Below the pieces are notes generated by a model that saw nothing but the letters and a program-made list of their open reading frames with translations, did not search any database and was not told where the DNA came from. A program made the position numbers and the translations under genes. From contig NZ_OY776574.1 of assembly GCF_963675815.1 (NCBI RefSeq), positions 2,350,001 through 2,414,000 on the forward strand: DNA of 64,000 bases. Direction: 5' to 3'. The first letter of the stretch is position 1. Every line of letters begins with the position of its first letter. Of the stretch, positions 1 to 8,114 are shown one piece after another. Source of the DNA: an uncultured Desulfuromusa sp. (GTDB lineage Bacteria > Desulfobacterota > Desulfuromonadia > Desulfuromonadales > Geopsychrobacteraceae).

Positions 1-443
1 TCCGTGAAAAAGGAGGTGCCTATGGAGGTCTGGCCGGATACAATCCTGAGGCAGGGCAATTCAGCATGCTTTCTTACCGTGATCCCCACCTGGTGCGGAC
101 TTTACAGGTTTATGAACAGGCCATCGACTGGGCTGTTGCCGGAGAGTTTTCTCCTGATTCCATTAAAGAATCTATTCTGGCTGTTTTTGGTGACCTGGAT
201 AAGCCCCACTCTCCCGCAGGAGCCGGGGCTGATGAGTTTGCCAATATCCGCCAGGGAATGACGCTGGAAATGCGCAACCATATGCGACGACAGCTTTTGG
301 CTGTTGATGCTGCCGCATTACAGCGGGTTGCTGAAAAATATCTTAAAAAAGGTCACAGCTCCGTAGCTGTATTGGCCGGTGAAGCGTCATTGCAGCAGGC
401 GAATGAACAGCTGGAGCAGCCACTTGAGTTACGTAAAATCTGA
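1..443 (+). CDS. M16C zinc metalloprotease (presequence protease/PreP-like), C-terminal fragment
   Basis: The window opens inside this gene. The reading frame is open from base 3, before any start codon, and translates as REKGGAYGGLAGYNPEAG followed by SYRDPHL. This is the characteristic C-terminal stretch of M16C peptidases (presequence protease/insulinase family), which degrade peptides inside a two-halved clamshell. Only about 146 C-terminal residues are present, so the catalytic HxxEH motif lies upstream and cannot be checked. The remaining helices (for example residues around MRNHMRRQLLAVDAAALQRVAEKYL) fit the last M16 domain. The TGA stop is at 441-443. A GC-rich inverted repeat follows it before the next gene. 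The assignment rests on motif recognition; the true start and full length are unknown. Confidence 0.82.
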   Translation, partial: REKGGAYGGLAGYNPEAGQFSMLSYRDPHLVRTLQVYEQAIDWAVAGEFSPDSIKESILAVFGDLDKPHSPAGAGADEFANIRQGMTLEMRNHMRRQLLAVDAAALQRVAEKYLKKGHSSVAVLAGEASLQQANEQLEQPLELRKI

Positions 444-452
444 TTTTTTTCC

Positions 453-483
453 GTAGGGGCGGTCCCCCGTGGCCGCCACCCGG
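453..483. repeat. REP-like extragenic palindrome (GTAGGGGCGG type)
   Basis: A GC-rich imperfect inverted repeat begins GTAGGGGCGGTC and is followed by GGCCGCCACCC, 10 bases after the M16C stop codon. Elements beginning GTAGGGGCG are known as dispersed REP-like repeats in many bacterial genomes. It lies in the only non-coding gap between the protease and rlmL, and its composition is clearly more GC-rich than its surroundings. Only one copy is seen in this window, so its repeat nature is inferred. It could also act as a transcription terminator, but no T-run follows. Confidence 0.45.
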
Positions 484-549
484 AATCTGATGCGAAAATC
501 TGGACAGGTACAGGGGCCGTTTCCTACCAATTGATGGGTCGATTTGAAA

Positions 550-2703
550 ATGCCAATACAACAATATTTTGCCACGGCTGCTCTTGGTTTAGAGCCTTTG
601 CTGGTCACTGAGCTGGAGAATCTTGGGGCGGTTGAAGTCAAGCAGGAACGCGCTGGGGTGAGGTTCTCCGGTGATCTTGAGATGGCCTACAAGGCCTGTC
701 TCTGGTCCCGTCTGGCCAGCCGTATTCTTTTACCTCTTGCCCGTTTTGAAGCTCTGGACCCGGATCAGCTCTATAATGAAGTCCTGAAAATTGATTGGTC
801 TGAGCATCTGTCGGAGACAAATACTCTGGCTGTCGATTGTACTCTGGTCAGTTCGAAAATCAACCATACCCGCTATGGGGCTTTGCGGGTCAAAGATGCG
901 ATTGTTGATCAGTTTCGCTCTCGTTGTGGTGAACGTCCTTCCGTTTCGGTGGAACGCCCAGATGTGCGACTTAATTTGCATGTCTATAAAGATCAGGCAA
1001 CTCTAAGCCTTGATCTCTCCGGGGATAGTTTACATCGGCGTGGTTACCGGATTGACGGCGTCCATGCGCCGCTGAAAGAGAATCTGGCTGCGGCGATCCT
1101 GATTCGTGCAGGGTGGCCGGATATCTGTGCTGCTGGTGGCGGATTGGTTGACCCCTTATGTGGTTCGGGGACGCTCCCTCTTGAAGCAGGACTGATAGCA
1201 ACTGCTACCGCTCCGGGGCTGTTGCGAACCTACTTTGGTTTTTTCGGCTGGAAGCAACACGATGTCGCTCTCTGGGATACTTTAGTTGCGGCCGCGCGGC
1301 AACAACAGGCGCTTGGACTGGAAAAAAGGTTGGCCCCCATTGTTGGTTACGATAGTGATAATAGGGCGATCAAGGCTGCCTGGCAGCATGCTCAGAATGC
1401 AGGATTGGATAAAGTCATCCACTTTGAGAGAAGAACGTTGCGAGAATTTACGGCGCCGACTGGAATCTCCACGGGTTTGCTGGTTGCGAACCCTCCCTAT
1501 GGCGAACGCCTTGGCGTCGCCAGTGAATTGCCGGAATTTTATAATCTTCTCGGTGAAAAAATGGCAGGACAATGCCCCGGATGGAAAGCGGCAGTGATAA
1601 CTTCAAGTCCACAGCTCGGTCGCAGTATCGGGTTGCGGGCAGGGAAAATCAATGTTCTTTATAATGGTGCGTTGAAATGTCAGCTGTTACAGTTTCAGCT
1701 GGGTGATGACAATCATTGGCAATCTCTGGAGGAGGGGGCCGGAAAGGCGGTCAAGAAAACCCTTTCGCCTGGAGCTGAAATGTTTGCCAATCGATTGCGT
1801 AAAAACCTTAAGAAACTGAAAAAATGGGCGAATCGTGAAGGATTGGATTGTTATCGGCTTTACGATGCTGACCTTCCTGAATATGCCGTTGCTGTCGATC
1901 TTTATGGTGACGAAGTCCATTTGCAGGAGTACCGGGCCCCTAAAGACATTGATGAGGCCAAGACCGCAGAGCGTTTGCGTGACGTTCAGGATGCAGTTCC
2001 TCTGGTTCTGGATCTGCCCCCGGATAAGATTCACTTGAAAGTGCGGCAGCAGCAGAAAGGGAATTGGCAATACGAAAAGCAGGCGCGCCGGGGGGTGTTG
2101 AAAGAGGTTCAGGAGGGGAATTGCACGTTTCTGGTGAATTTGACCGATTATCTCGATACCGGTTTATTTCTTGATCATCGTTTAACTCGACAGCTGATCC
2201 AGAAAATGGCGGGTGGTTGTCGTTTTCTCAACCTTTTTGCCTATACCGGTGCTGCGACGGTTCATGCCCTTATGGGTGGGGCCATCACAACGACCACTGT
2301 AGATATGTCCAAGACATACCTGGCCTGGGCGGAAAAAAATATAGCGTTGAATCATTTTGATCCTGCTGATGAAGAGATCATTCAGGCGGATTGTCTCTCC
2401 TGGCTTGAGACGGCAAAGGGGCCGTATGACCTGATCTTTCTTGATCCCCCGACATTTTCCAATTCCAAGGGGATGGATACCACCTTTGACGTGCAACGGG
2501 ATCACCCTGACATGTTACAAAAGACAGCTCGTCTGTTGGCCCCGGATGGAGCTATCATTTTCTCTAATAATTTGCGTAAGTTCAGCATGGATCGAGATGC
2601 CTTGTCTGGTCTGGATATTGAGGATATCAGTGCAAAGACGATCCCTGCTGATTTTGAACGCAACCCGAGGATTCATAATTGCTGGTTGATCAAGCGACAG
2701 TGA
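550..2703 (+). CDS. rlmL: Bifunctional 23S rRNA (guanine) methyltransferase RlmKL
   Basis: Fused methyltransferase of about 717 residues, close to the ~700 of E. coli RlmKL. The family modifies G2445 (N2) and G2069 (N7) of 23S rRNA during 50S assembly. Visible features: a THUMP RNA-binding region in the first ~155 residues; an RlmL catalytic half with LVDPLCGSGTLPLEA for SAM binding and NPPYGER near residue 314; and an RlmK half with a second SAM site (FLNLFAYTGAATV, ~558) and FLDPPTFSNS (~630). The frame also has a TTG at 544. ATG at 550 gives MPIQQYFATAALGLEPLL, which matches the usual family start and the paralogue at 60334. No frameshift is seen. A hairpin with GAATGGA/TCCATTC arms spans the stop. 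Confidence 0.93.
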   Translation: MPIQQYFATAALGLEPLLVTELENLGAVEVKQERAGVRFSGDLEMAYKACLWSRLASRILLPLARFEALDPDQLYNEVLKIDWSEHLSETNTLAVDCTLVSSKINHTRYGALRVKDAIVDQFRSRCGERPSVSVERPDVRLNLHVYKDQATLSLDLSGDSLHRRGYRIDGVHAPLKENLAAAILIRAGWPDICAAGGGLVDPLCGSGTLPLEAGLIATATAPGLLRTYFGFFGWKQHDVALWDTLVAAARQQQALGLEKRLAPIVGYDSDNRAIKAAWQHAQNAGLDKVIHFERRTLREFTAPTGISTGLLVANPPYGERLGVASELPEFYNLLGEKMAGQCPGWKAAVITSSPQLGRSIGLRAGKINVLYNGALKCQLLQFQLGDDNHWQSLEEGAGKAVKKTLSPGAEMFANRLRKNLKKLKKWANREGLDCYRLYDADLPEYAVAVDLYGDEVHLQEYRAPKDIDEAKTAERLRDVQDAVPLVLDLPPDKIHLKVRQQQKGNWQYEKQARRGVLKEVQEGNCTFLVNLTDYLDTGLFLDHRLTRQLIQKMAGGCRFLNLFAYTGAATVHALMGGAITTTTVDMSKTYLAWAEKNIALNHFDPADEEIIQADCLSWLETAKGPYDLIFLDPPTFSNSKGMDTTFDVQRDHPDMLQKTARLLAPDGAIIFSNNLRKFSMDRDALSGLDIEDISAKTIPADFERNPRIHNCWLIKRQ

Positions 2704-2812
2704 ATGGAAATCCTGGGGATGATTCTCCATTCGACGTCTTCGTTCCGGTGGGGAACGGTTGGGCAGGATCAACATGATAAACTTGAAACCGAATGCTGTT
2801 CAGGACGATGCT

Positions 2813-3232
2813 ATGTTTGAACTTGATCCGCGCTTGCGGCAGGACACGATTGATTGCGGCAGTTTTTCTCTCTGTCGACTGTTGTTGATGAATGATTGTC
2901 GTTATCCCTGGTTTATTCTGGTTCCGCAGCGTGAAAATCTGCGGGAAATCCATCATATGGAGGAGGTTGATCGGCAGCAACTCTGGGTTGAGTCAGTGCA
3001 GCTTGCTTTTTGGATGGAGCGTTTTTTCACCTTTGATAAACTCAATGTTGCGGCGCTGGGAAATATTGTCAGTCAATTGCATTTACACCATGTCGGGAGG
3101 ACAATAAACGATACTGCGTGGCCCGGACCGGTGTGGGGGCATCAGCCTGCGATTCCTTATTCTGAGCAGGAAGTGAAAAGATTGCAGCAGGCAGTTCTGG
3201 TTGCTTTTGCTGATATGTTGAGGCGGGGGTAA
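2813..3232 (+). CDS. HIT-family (histidine triad) hydrolase
   Basis: Small HIT-domain protein of about 139 residues. The triad motif QLHLHHVGR is near residue 90 and is preceded by NIVSQ. The conserved block CRLLLMNDCRYPWFILVP lies in the N-terminal third. HIT proteins are nucleotide hydrolases or transferases acting on dinucleoside polyphosphates or AMP conjugates; the substrate cannot be told here. The open frame extends upstream to ATG 2774 and TTG 2759. I prefer ATG 2813 because relatives start MFEL and because AGGA lies seven bases upstream. ATG 2774 also has an AGGA and is a real alternative. The gene sits alone between rlmL and a lipoprotein pair. Confidence 0.85.
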   Translation: MFELDPRLRQDTIDCGSFSLCRLLLMNDCRYPWFILVPQRENLREIHHMEEVDRQQLWVESVQLAFWMERFFTFDKLNVAALGNIVSQLHLHHVGRTINDTAWPGPVWGHQPAIPYSEQEVKRLQQAVLVAFADMLRRG

Positions 3233-3316
3233 ACCGATCCGGGTGCACTGAAACTGAAAATACTGTAAAATGACAGAGAATCGTGACAGGAAGTTGTTCA
3301 AGTCTGGAGGACAGTT

Positions 3317-3931
3317 ATGAACAGAGTTTCGTTGTTGTTAAAAATGGTATTTGTTGGATTCTTTATTTTTATTGTGGCTGGCTGTTCGGTGACAACCCGT
3401 GAAGTCGGGTCGGATGAAAAGGTTATTTATGATGAGGGATATCACTTTTCGGACAAAAAGGCGATTGTCGATGACATGGTGGCATCACTGTTGTCCAAAT
3501 ATCCTTTATTGCGAGCAACGGATCGTCCGGTTTTAATTGTTTACGGCATAGCGAATCGGACGACAGAGCACATCAGTACCAGTGCTATGACGGATGATAT
3601 CCGGCAGGCGTTGTTGAATTCAGGCCGTGTCCGTTTTGTGAATAAAGCTCAACGCTCCAATATTGAACGGGAAACCAGCTATCAGTATGGTGGTAGCGTT
3701 GCTGCTGAAACCCGAATCCAGAAAGCGCGTCAGGTTGGTGCAAAATACATGTTGACGGGGACATTGCGTTCCATCGAAAAAAAACAACCGCGGCAGTTCC
3801 GGCTGAAAAAGAAAACTCTCATGTACTATAGTTTGAATATGGAATTGACGGATATTCAGACCGGACTGATTGAGTGGGCTGACAGTACCGAAGTGATTCG
3901 CGAGGCATCGAAGCCTTTTATCGGCTGGTAA
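3317..3931 (+). CDS. LpoB-like lipoprotein (putative penicillin-binding-protein activator)
   Basis: Lipoprotein of 204 residues with a hydrophobic signal and lipobox VAGC ending at Cys23. The mature part has the pattern RPVLIVYGIANRTTEHI, then MTDDIRQALLNSGRVRFV and AKYMLTGTLRSIEKK. These match the LpoB family of outer-membrane lipoproteins, which stimulate PBP1-type peptidoglycan synthases. SD-like GGAGG lies just before ATG 3317. The next gene starts 18 bases after the stop and also encodes a lipoprotein, so the two are likely co-transcribed. The PBP-activator role is family-based; no PBP gene is in the window. LpoB-like proteins next to a COG3014-type partner are common outside enterics and may serve a different envelope function. 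Confidence 0.78.
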   Translation: MNRVSLLLKMVFVGFFIFIVAGCSVTTREVGSDEKVIYDEGYHFSDKKAIVDDMVASLLSKYPLLRATDRPVLIVYGIANRTTEHISTSAMTDDIRQALLNSGRVRFVNKAQRSNIERETSYQYGGSVAAETRIQKARQVGAKYMLTGTLRSIEKKQPRQFRLKKKTLMYYSLNMELTDIQTGLIEWADSTEVIREASKPFIGW

Positions 3932-3949
3932 TCAGACCGGCACCCCGTC

Positions 3950-5215
3950 ATGTTATCTTCCCGACTGGCCGGGTTCGGTTTTTTCCCCCGACCCGGCTGC
4001 CGTTATCTTCTCCTGATTCTTCTCTTGTTCTTCCTGAGTGGTTGTGCAAACAGGCTGAACCAGGCCAGTCGTTCCTATTATGCCGGTCATGAACAGCAGG
4101 CTCTGGATCTTCTGGAGAAGGGGGATCGCTCTGGTGATCGCAATCAGCTTCTTTTCTTGCTGGAAAGGGGGACGGTATTGCACCAGATGGGAAAATACCG
4201 TCAAAGCATCACCCAACTCCTCGAAGCTGCGCAGTTGATTGATCAGTTTGAATTTGTCCGAATCAGTGAACAAGCTGGGTCTCTGGTTACGAACGAGTGG
4301 TTGACGCGTTATAAAGGGGAATACAGCGAACGCCTCTGGGTCCATAGTTATCTGATGATGAACTACCTCTTACTGGGTGCATATGATGATGCTCTGGTTG
4401 AAGCAAAACAGGCTTTAATGCGTTTGCAGGAATATCCTGAGGCTCTGAATAGCGATTATTTTACCCGCGCTTTGATTGCTTTATGTTTTGCCACCCTGGG
4501 TGAGGATAATGATGCCTATCTGGTTTATCGGAAATTGGCTGATGACTTGCCCAATCCCGCACCTGTAGCGGCGGATATTGTGAGCCACGCGGGACGTTTG
4601 GGGATGGTTGATGAAGTAGAGAAATACCGATCATTTATCCCCGGGACCGTTTCTCCGGAGGAGTCAGAGCTGGTTTTATTTGTTGCCAATGGCCGGATTC
4701 CTTTGAAACAAGCCGGAAACGTAGTCCTGCCGCCATCAATCCGGTTTGCCTTCCCTTACTATTCTGCTGTAAAGACTCCTCCGCTCGGGATCAATAATGT
4801 CTGGCCTCATCAGTGGCGCTATTTGCCGTTGATCTCAACGGATCTGGGAGGTGTTGCCCGGAAAGCATTAGATGCCCGAAAAACCCGTATCATTGCTAAG
4901 GAAAGCCTCCGGGTTGCGACCAAGGAAGCCATTGCTCAGTCAGTTGGGAATAAAAATGATGTTGCAGCTGAAGCTCTTGTCCGGGTTGCTTTGTTTCTGC
5001 TCGAAGAACCTGATACCCGCTCTTGGCAAACGTTACCGGGACGTTTAACCCTCGTGCGGATTCCGTTGCCTGCTGGTCATCATAAACTGCAATTAGAATT
5101 TGAATCGGCGGGTTTTAATCGTTGGCATGTCGTCGATTTACCGGATATTCAACTGCGTCAGGGGCAGCGCGTATTTTATTCTCTCCGCTTGTCAGATACC
5201 GATCAGTTTAAATAA
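3950..5215 (+). CDS. COG3014-like lipoprotein with TPR-type helices
   Basis: Protein of 421 residues with a strongly hydrophobic segment at ~19-30 and lipobox LSGC with Cys32, so an outer-membrane or periplasmic lipoprotein is expected. Residues ~35-200 are helical and TPR-like (ASRSYYAGHEQQALDLLEKG, LLLGAYDDALVEAKQAL). The C-terminal part has short beta-rich stretches. The overall pattern resembles the uncharacterised COG3014 lipoproteins often found beside LpoB-like genes. It follows the lpoB-like gene by 18 bases with no clear Shine-Dalgarno sequence, suggesting translational dependence on its neighbour. The function is not established; a joint role in envelope or peptidoglycan biogenesis is inferred from the pairing. 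Confidence 0.65.
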   Translation: MLSSRLAGFGFFPRPGCRYLLLILLLFFLSGCANRLNQASRSYYAGHEQQALDLLEKGDRSGDRNQLLFLLERGTVLHQMGKYRQSITQLLEAAQLIDQFEFVRISEQAGSLVTNEWLTRYKGEYSERLWVHSYLMMNYLLLGAYDDALVEAKQALMRLQEYPEALNSDYFTRALIALCFATLGEDNDAYLVYRKLADDLPNPAPVAADIVSHAGRLGMVDEVEKYRSFIPGTVSPEESELVLFVANGRIPLKQAGNVVLPPSIRFAFPYYSAVKTPPLGINNVWPHQWRYLPLISTDLGGVARKALDARKTRIIAKESLRVATKEAIAQSVGNKNDVAAEALVRVALFLLEEPDTRSWQTLPGRLTLVRIPLPAGHHKLQLEFESAGFNRWHVVDLPDIQLRQGQRVFYSLRLSDTDQFK

Positions 5216-5351
5216 ATTTCTTTAAGGCCCACACATTATTTGTTATTCTCTTTTCGCTCTACGGGATTGTTCCCACCTTGCAAGTTGTTTCAGGTATAGC
5301 TCTTAGTTGATGATTGCGGTTTGAAATGTAAGGAAGAGGGAGTCTTTATCT

Positions 5352-7187
5352 ATGAAGCATATCAGCTTGAAAAGACGTCTGCTGTTTGGTTCTCTTCTTA
5401 TCTGTACCGTCATCACATTCTCTATTTCTATCTACCAGATCAGTCGTTTGCAGCAGCGAGAACAGAATCTTCTCGAACAGCAGATTTCAAGTTTTGAAAA
5501 AAGTGCCATGGCGAGTATCCGCGAAGCTCTTTGGAATTATGACTGGTCCATGGTTGAAACGATTGCCGGCAGTCAAGTCAATCAGCTTCTGACCTATATT
5601 GAAATCTGCGATTTTGACAGGGTGGATTGCAAACAAGCCGGCATCAGATCGCAGGGGCCTTATCAGGAATATTTTCGGGTGATCGAATATCGAACATCCT
5701 CTCTGGGTGAAGACATCAAGGTCGGGACTGCCTACCTCCAGTTAAATCATCAGCCTTTCAAACTATTGTTCAGTCAGTATATTTTTCCGGAATTCTTAGC
5801 GAATGGGCTGGGTGTTTTTGGTGTCGCCATCAGTATTTTCCTGTTATTTCATTTAGGAGCTATCAGACGACTTGTAACTGTTGCCAACTATACCCAGAAT
5901 ATTGATTTGACGGACATGGAGAAAATCCAACCCCTGGTTTTTGGAAAAAAACTTTCATCCAAGGATGAAGTTGATCTTCTCGCCGAGTCAATAAATGGTC
6001 TTATCCTCAGGGTGAAGGATGAATTCACCTGCCGGAAAAAACTCGAACAACAGCTCAATCAGGCGCAAAAAATGGAAGCTCTTGGGGCTCTGGCAGGAGG
6101 AATTGCCCACGATTTCAACAACATTCTTGCTGCTATCCTTGGCTATGTTCAACTTTGTTACAATGATGAAGAAAAGGGTTCTCAGACCCATAGACGGCTT
6201 GAGCAGGTGATGGTTGCCGGTGAGCGGGCCAAGAATCTTATTTCACAAATTTTAATTTTCAGTCGTAAGGCTGAAACCTATACCCAAAAAATTTGTCTCG
6301 CAGACATTGTGGATGAAGCGCTTGATCTGGTTCAGGCTTCGCTGCCGGCCAACGTAACAATAGAAACTGATCTGGACGAAAATCTCTGGATGGTTGGAGA
6401 CAGTGATCAAATTCATCAGACACTGTTGAATCTTGTTACAAACTCCATATATGAATTGACTGGAAAAGGTGGAATGATAAAAATTTCACTGCGATCTTGC
6501 CGGTTAAAGTCGCGACAAGCTGAAATTTTAGGTCTTGACGAGGGAAACTACCTTTGCCTGGTTTTCTGTGACAGTGGTTCTGGTGTTCCGGTAGAAATAC
6601 GGGATCGAATTTTTGATCCGTTTTTTACTACGAAAGAAACCGGCAAGGGGACAGGAATGGGGTTGGCTGTTGTCCATGGAATTGTGCAAGGCCATGGCGG
6701 TAGAATTATCCTGGACCCGGAGGTTGGAGAAGGAAATTGTTTTACCCTCTATTTTCCACAAAAAGAGGGAGGGGAAAAAATAACTCATTCAACTGCAAAT
6801 GACACAACAGCTCTGTTGGGCGGGAACGAGCATATTTTGCTGGTTGATGATGAATCTATCGTTCTGAGAATGGGGCAGGATATGTTGCAGTCACTCGGAT
6901 ATCAGGTCAGTGTCGCAGCGGACCCGGTTGACGCGTTGCAGCTACTGCTTGAAACCGACAGTATAGACCTACTGGTGACGGATTATAATATGCCCGGGAT
7001 GACAGGTGTCGATCTGGCAAGGGCATTGAAACAGGAAAAAATAAATATACCTGTTATTCTTTACAGCGGTAACTCAGATTTTCTGGATGATTCGGTCCTT
7101 CAGGACGGGGTTGTTGACAGGTTGCTGCAAAAACCGTTCAGAATTGAAGATCTTTCTCTGTTGGTGCGTGAGGTTATGGAGGGGTAG
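5352..7187 (+). CDS. Hybrid sensor histidine kinase with C-terminal receiver
   Basis: Membrane hybrid kinase of 611 residues. TM segments lie at ~10-30 and ~155-175 and flank a ~120-residue periplasmic sensor, followed by a HAMP-like linker. The H-box GGIAHDFNNIL places the phospho-acceptor at His253. N-box LLNLVTNS, G1 DSGSGVP and G2 GKGTGMGLAVVHG are all intact. The C-terminal receiver has DDES and the phospho-acceptor Asp544 in LLVTDYNMPGMTG, plus Lys in QKPF. No PAS domain or separate DNA-binding output is visible. SD GGAAGAGGGAG precedes ATG 5352. A periplasmic binding-protein gene follows within 60 bases and may supply the ligand-sensing partner (inference). Confidence 0.9.
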   Translation: MKHISLKRRLLFGSLLICTVITFSISIYQISRLQQREQNLLEQQISSFEKSAMASIREALWNYDWSMVETIAGSQVNQLLTYIEICDFDRVDCKQAGIRSQGPYQEYFRVIEYRTSSLGEDIKVGTAYLQLNHQPFKLLFSQYIFPEFLANGLGVFGVAISIFLLFHLGAIRRLVTVANYTQNIDLTDMEKIQPLVFGKKLSSKDEVDLLAESINGLILRVKDEFTCRKKLEQQLNQAQKMEALGALAGGIAHDFNNILAAILGYVQLCYNDEEKGSQTHRRLEQVMVAGERAKNLISQILIFSRKAETYTQKICLADIVDEALDLVQASLPANVTIETDLDENLWMVGDSDQIHQTLLNLVTNSIYELTGKGGMIKISLRSCRLKSRQAEILGLDEGNYLCLVFCDSGSGVPVEIRDRIFDPFFTTKETGKGTGMGLAVVHGIVQGHGGRIILDPEVGEGNCFTLYFPQKEGGEKITHSTANDTTALLGGNEHILLVDDESIVLRMGQDMLQSLGYQVSVAADPVDALQLLLETDSIDLLVTDYNMPGMTGVDLARALKQEKINIPVILYSGNSDFLDDSVLQDGVVDRLLQKPFRIEDLSLLVREVMEG

Positions 7188-7247
7188 TGGGAGTATCGTG
7201 TCGTGCTGATGCGATTGACAGTAAACTTCCTTTGCTCTGGAACATTG

Positions 7248-8030
7248 ATGAAGAAAATTATCTACTTATTGATCATCTTTACTTTCTTTTCTGGTTGGAG
7301 CTTTGCGCAACCGTCTCTTCTGGTCATGACTGAAGACCTTCCCCCTTTCAATTTCAGCGATCATGGTGAGGTTGTTGGCATTTCAACTGAAATTGTCAGG
7401 CACATTTTTAAACAAGCGGGTGTTTCTATGGATCCGGAAGATATTCAATTATATCCGTGGACGCGTGCTTATCATAAGATTCAAAATTCTCCCGGAACGG
7501 CTTTATTCAGTATGGCAAGGACGGAAAAACGGGAAAATCTGTTTTGCTGGGTTGGTCCATTGCTGGATGTCACTATCGGGATTATTGCCAAAAAAAACGA
7601 TCATATCACAATTAATTCTATTGCTGATCTGGAAAGATATCGAATCGGTTCGGTGCGTGATGGCGCACCGGAGCAATTGTTGATCAAACGCGGCGTTCCC
7701 CAGAAAAGCCTTGAGAGACTTGCTTTTCCGGAACCGAATATCAAAAAGTTGCAGGCTGGGCGTATTGATTTATTTGTTTTTAATGTCCAGACAACACGAT
7801 ATCTGATGCTTCGACTCGGGATAAATCCGGATGAGTATGAGACTGTTTTTGTGCTGAAGAATCTCGAGCTCTATCTGGCTTTACATCGTCAAACGGATCA
7901 TCAGCTGGTGCAGAGTCTGCAGAAGAGTCTGGACAAAATGAAAATTCCTGATGCTGATGGCCTGTCTTTGTTTGATCGCATCGTTGGAAAATATCTGTTT
8001 GTACCGGATAAAAATGGGGATCGTATTTGA
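7248..8030 (+). CDS. Periplasmic substrate-binding protein, SBP family 3
   Basis: Protein of 260 residues starting MKKIIYLLIIFTFFSGWSFAQ, a signal peptide with likely cleavage near Ala-Gln (~20-21). The mature start LLVMTEDLPPFNF and the next segment VVGISTEIVRHIFKQAGV are typical of extracytoplasmic solute-binding proteins of the amino-acid type (family 3). The frame is open upstream to 7203, but ATG 7248 gives the clean signal peptide. No ABC permease or ATPase genes are nearby. The gene follows the hybrid kinase by 60 bases, so it probably acts as a sensor accessory or orphan binding protein rather than part of a transporter. It ends just before a strong convergent terminator hairpin. Confidence 0.85.
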   Translation: MKKIIYLLIIFTFFSGWSFAQPSLLVMTEDLPPFNFSDHGEVVGISTEIVRHIFKQAGVSMDPEDIQLYPWTRAYHKIQNSPGTALFSMARTEKRENLFCWVGPLLDVTIGIIAKKNDHITINSIADLERYRIGSVRDGAPEQLLIKRGVPQKSLERLAFPEPNIKKLQAGRIDLFVFNVQTTRYLMLRLGINPDEYETVFVLKNLELYLALHRQTDHQLVQSLQKSLDKMKIPDADGLSLFDRIVGKYLFVPDKNGDRI

Positions 8031-8053
8031 ATCGCGTGGGTTTGTTTCTCCTG

Positions 8054-8095
8054 ATTTGATCATGGGGCGGAATTGGTTTCTCCCCATGATCAAAT
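8054..8095. terminator. Bidirectional hairpin between convergent genes
   Basis: Perfect 14-base inverted repeat ATTTGATCATGGGG / CCCCATGATCAAAT with a 14-base loop, in the 84-base gap between the binding-protein gene (+) and ettA (-). The arms end in A/T-rich sequence. Its position between convergent 3' ends supports a two-way terminator; long U-tracts are absent. Confidence 0.75.
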
Positions 8096-8114
8096 ACAGG
8101 TGGGCAATAAATCT

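Noticed and set aside
4890..4930. Sequence with AAAGCCTCCGGGTTGCGACC resembling a c-di-GMP riboswitch
   Set aside because: It lies inside the coding region of the COG3014-like lipoprotein in frame; no aptamer core is present.
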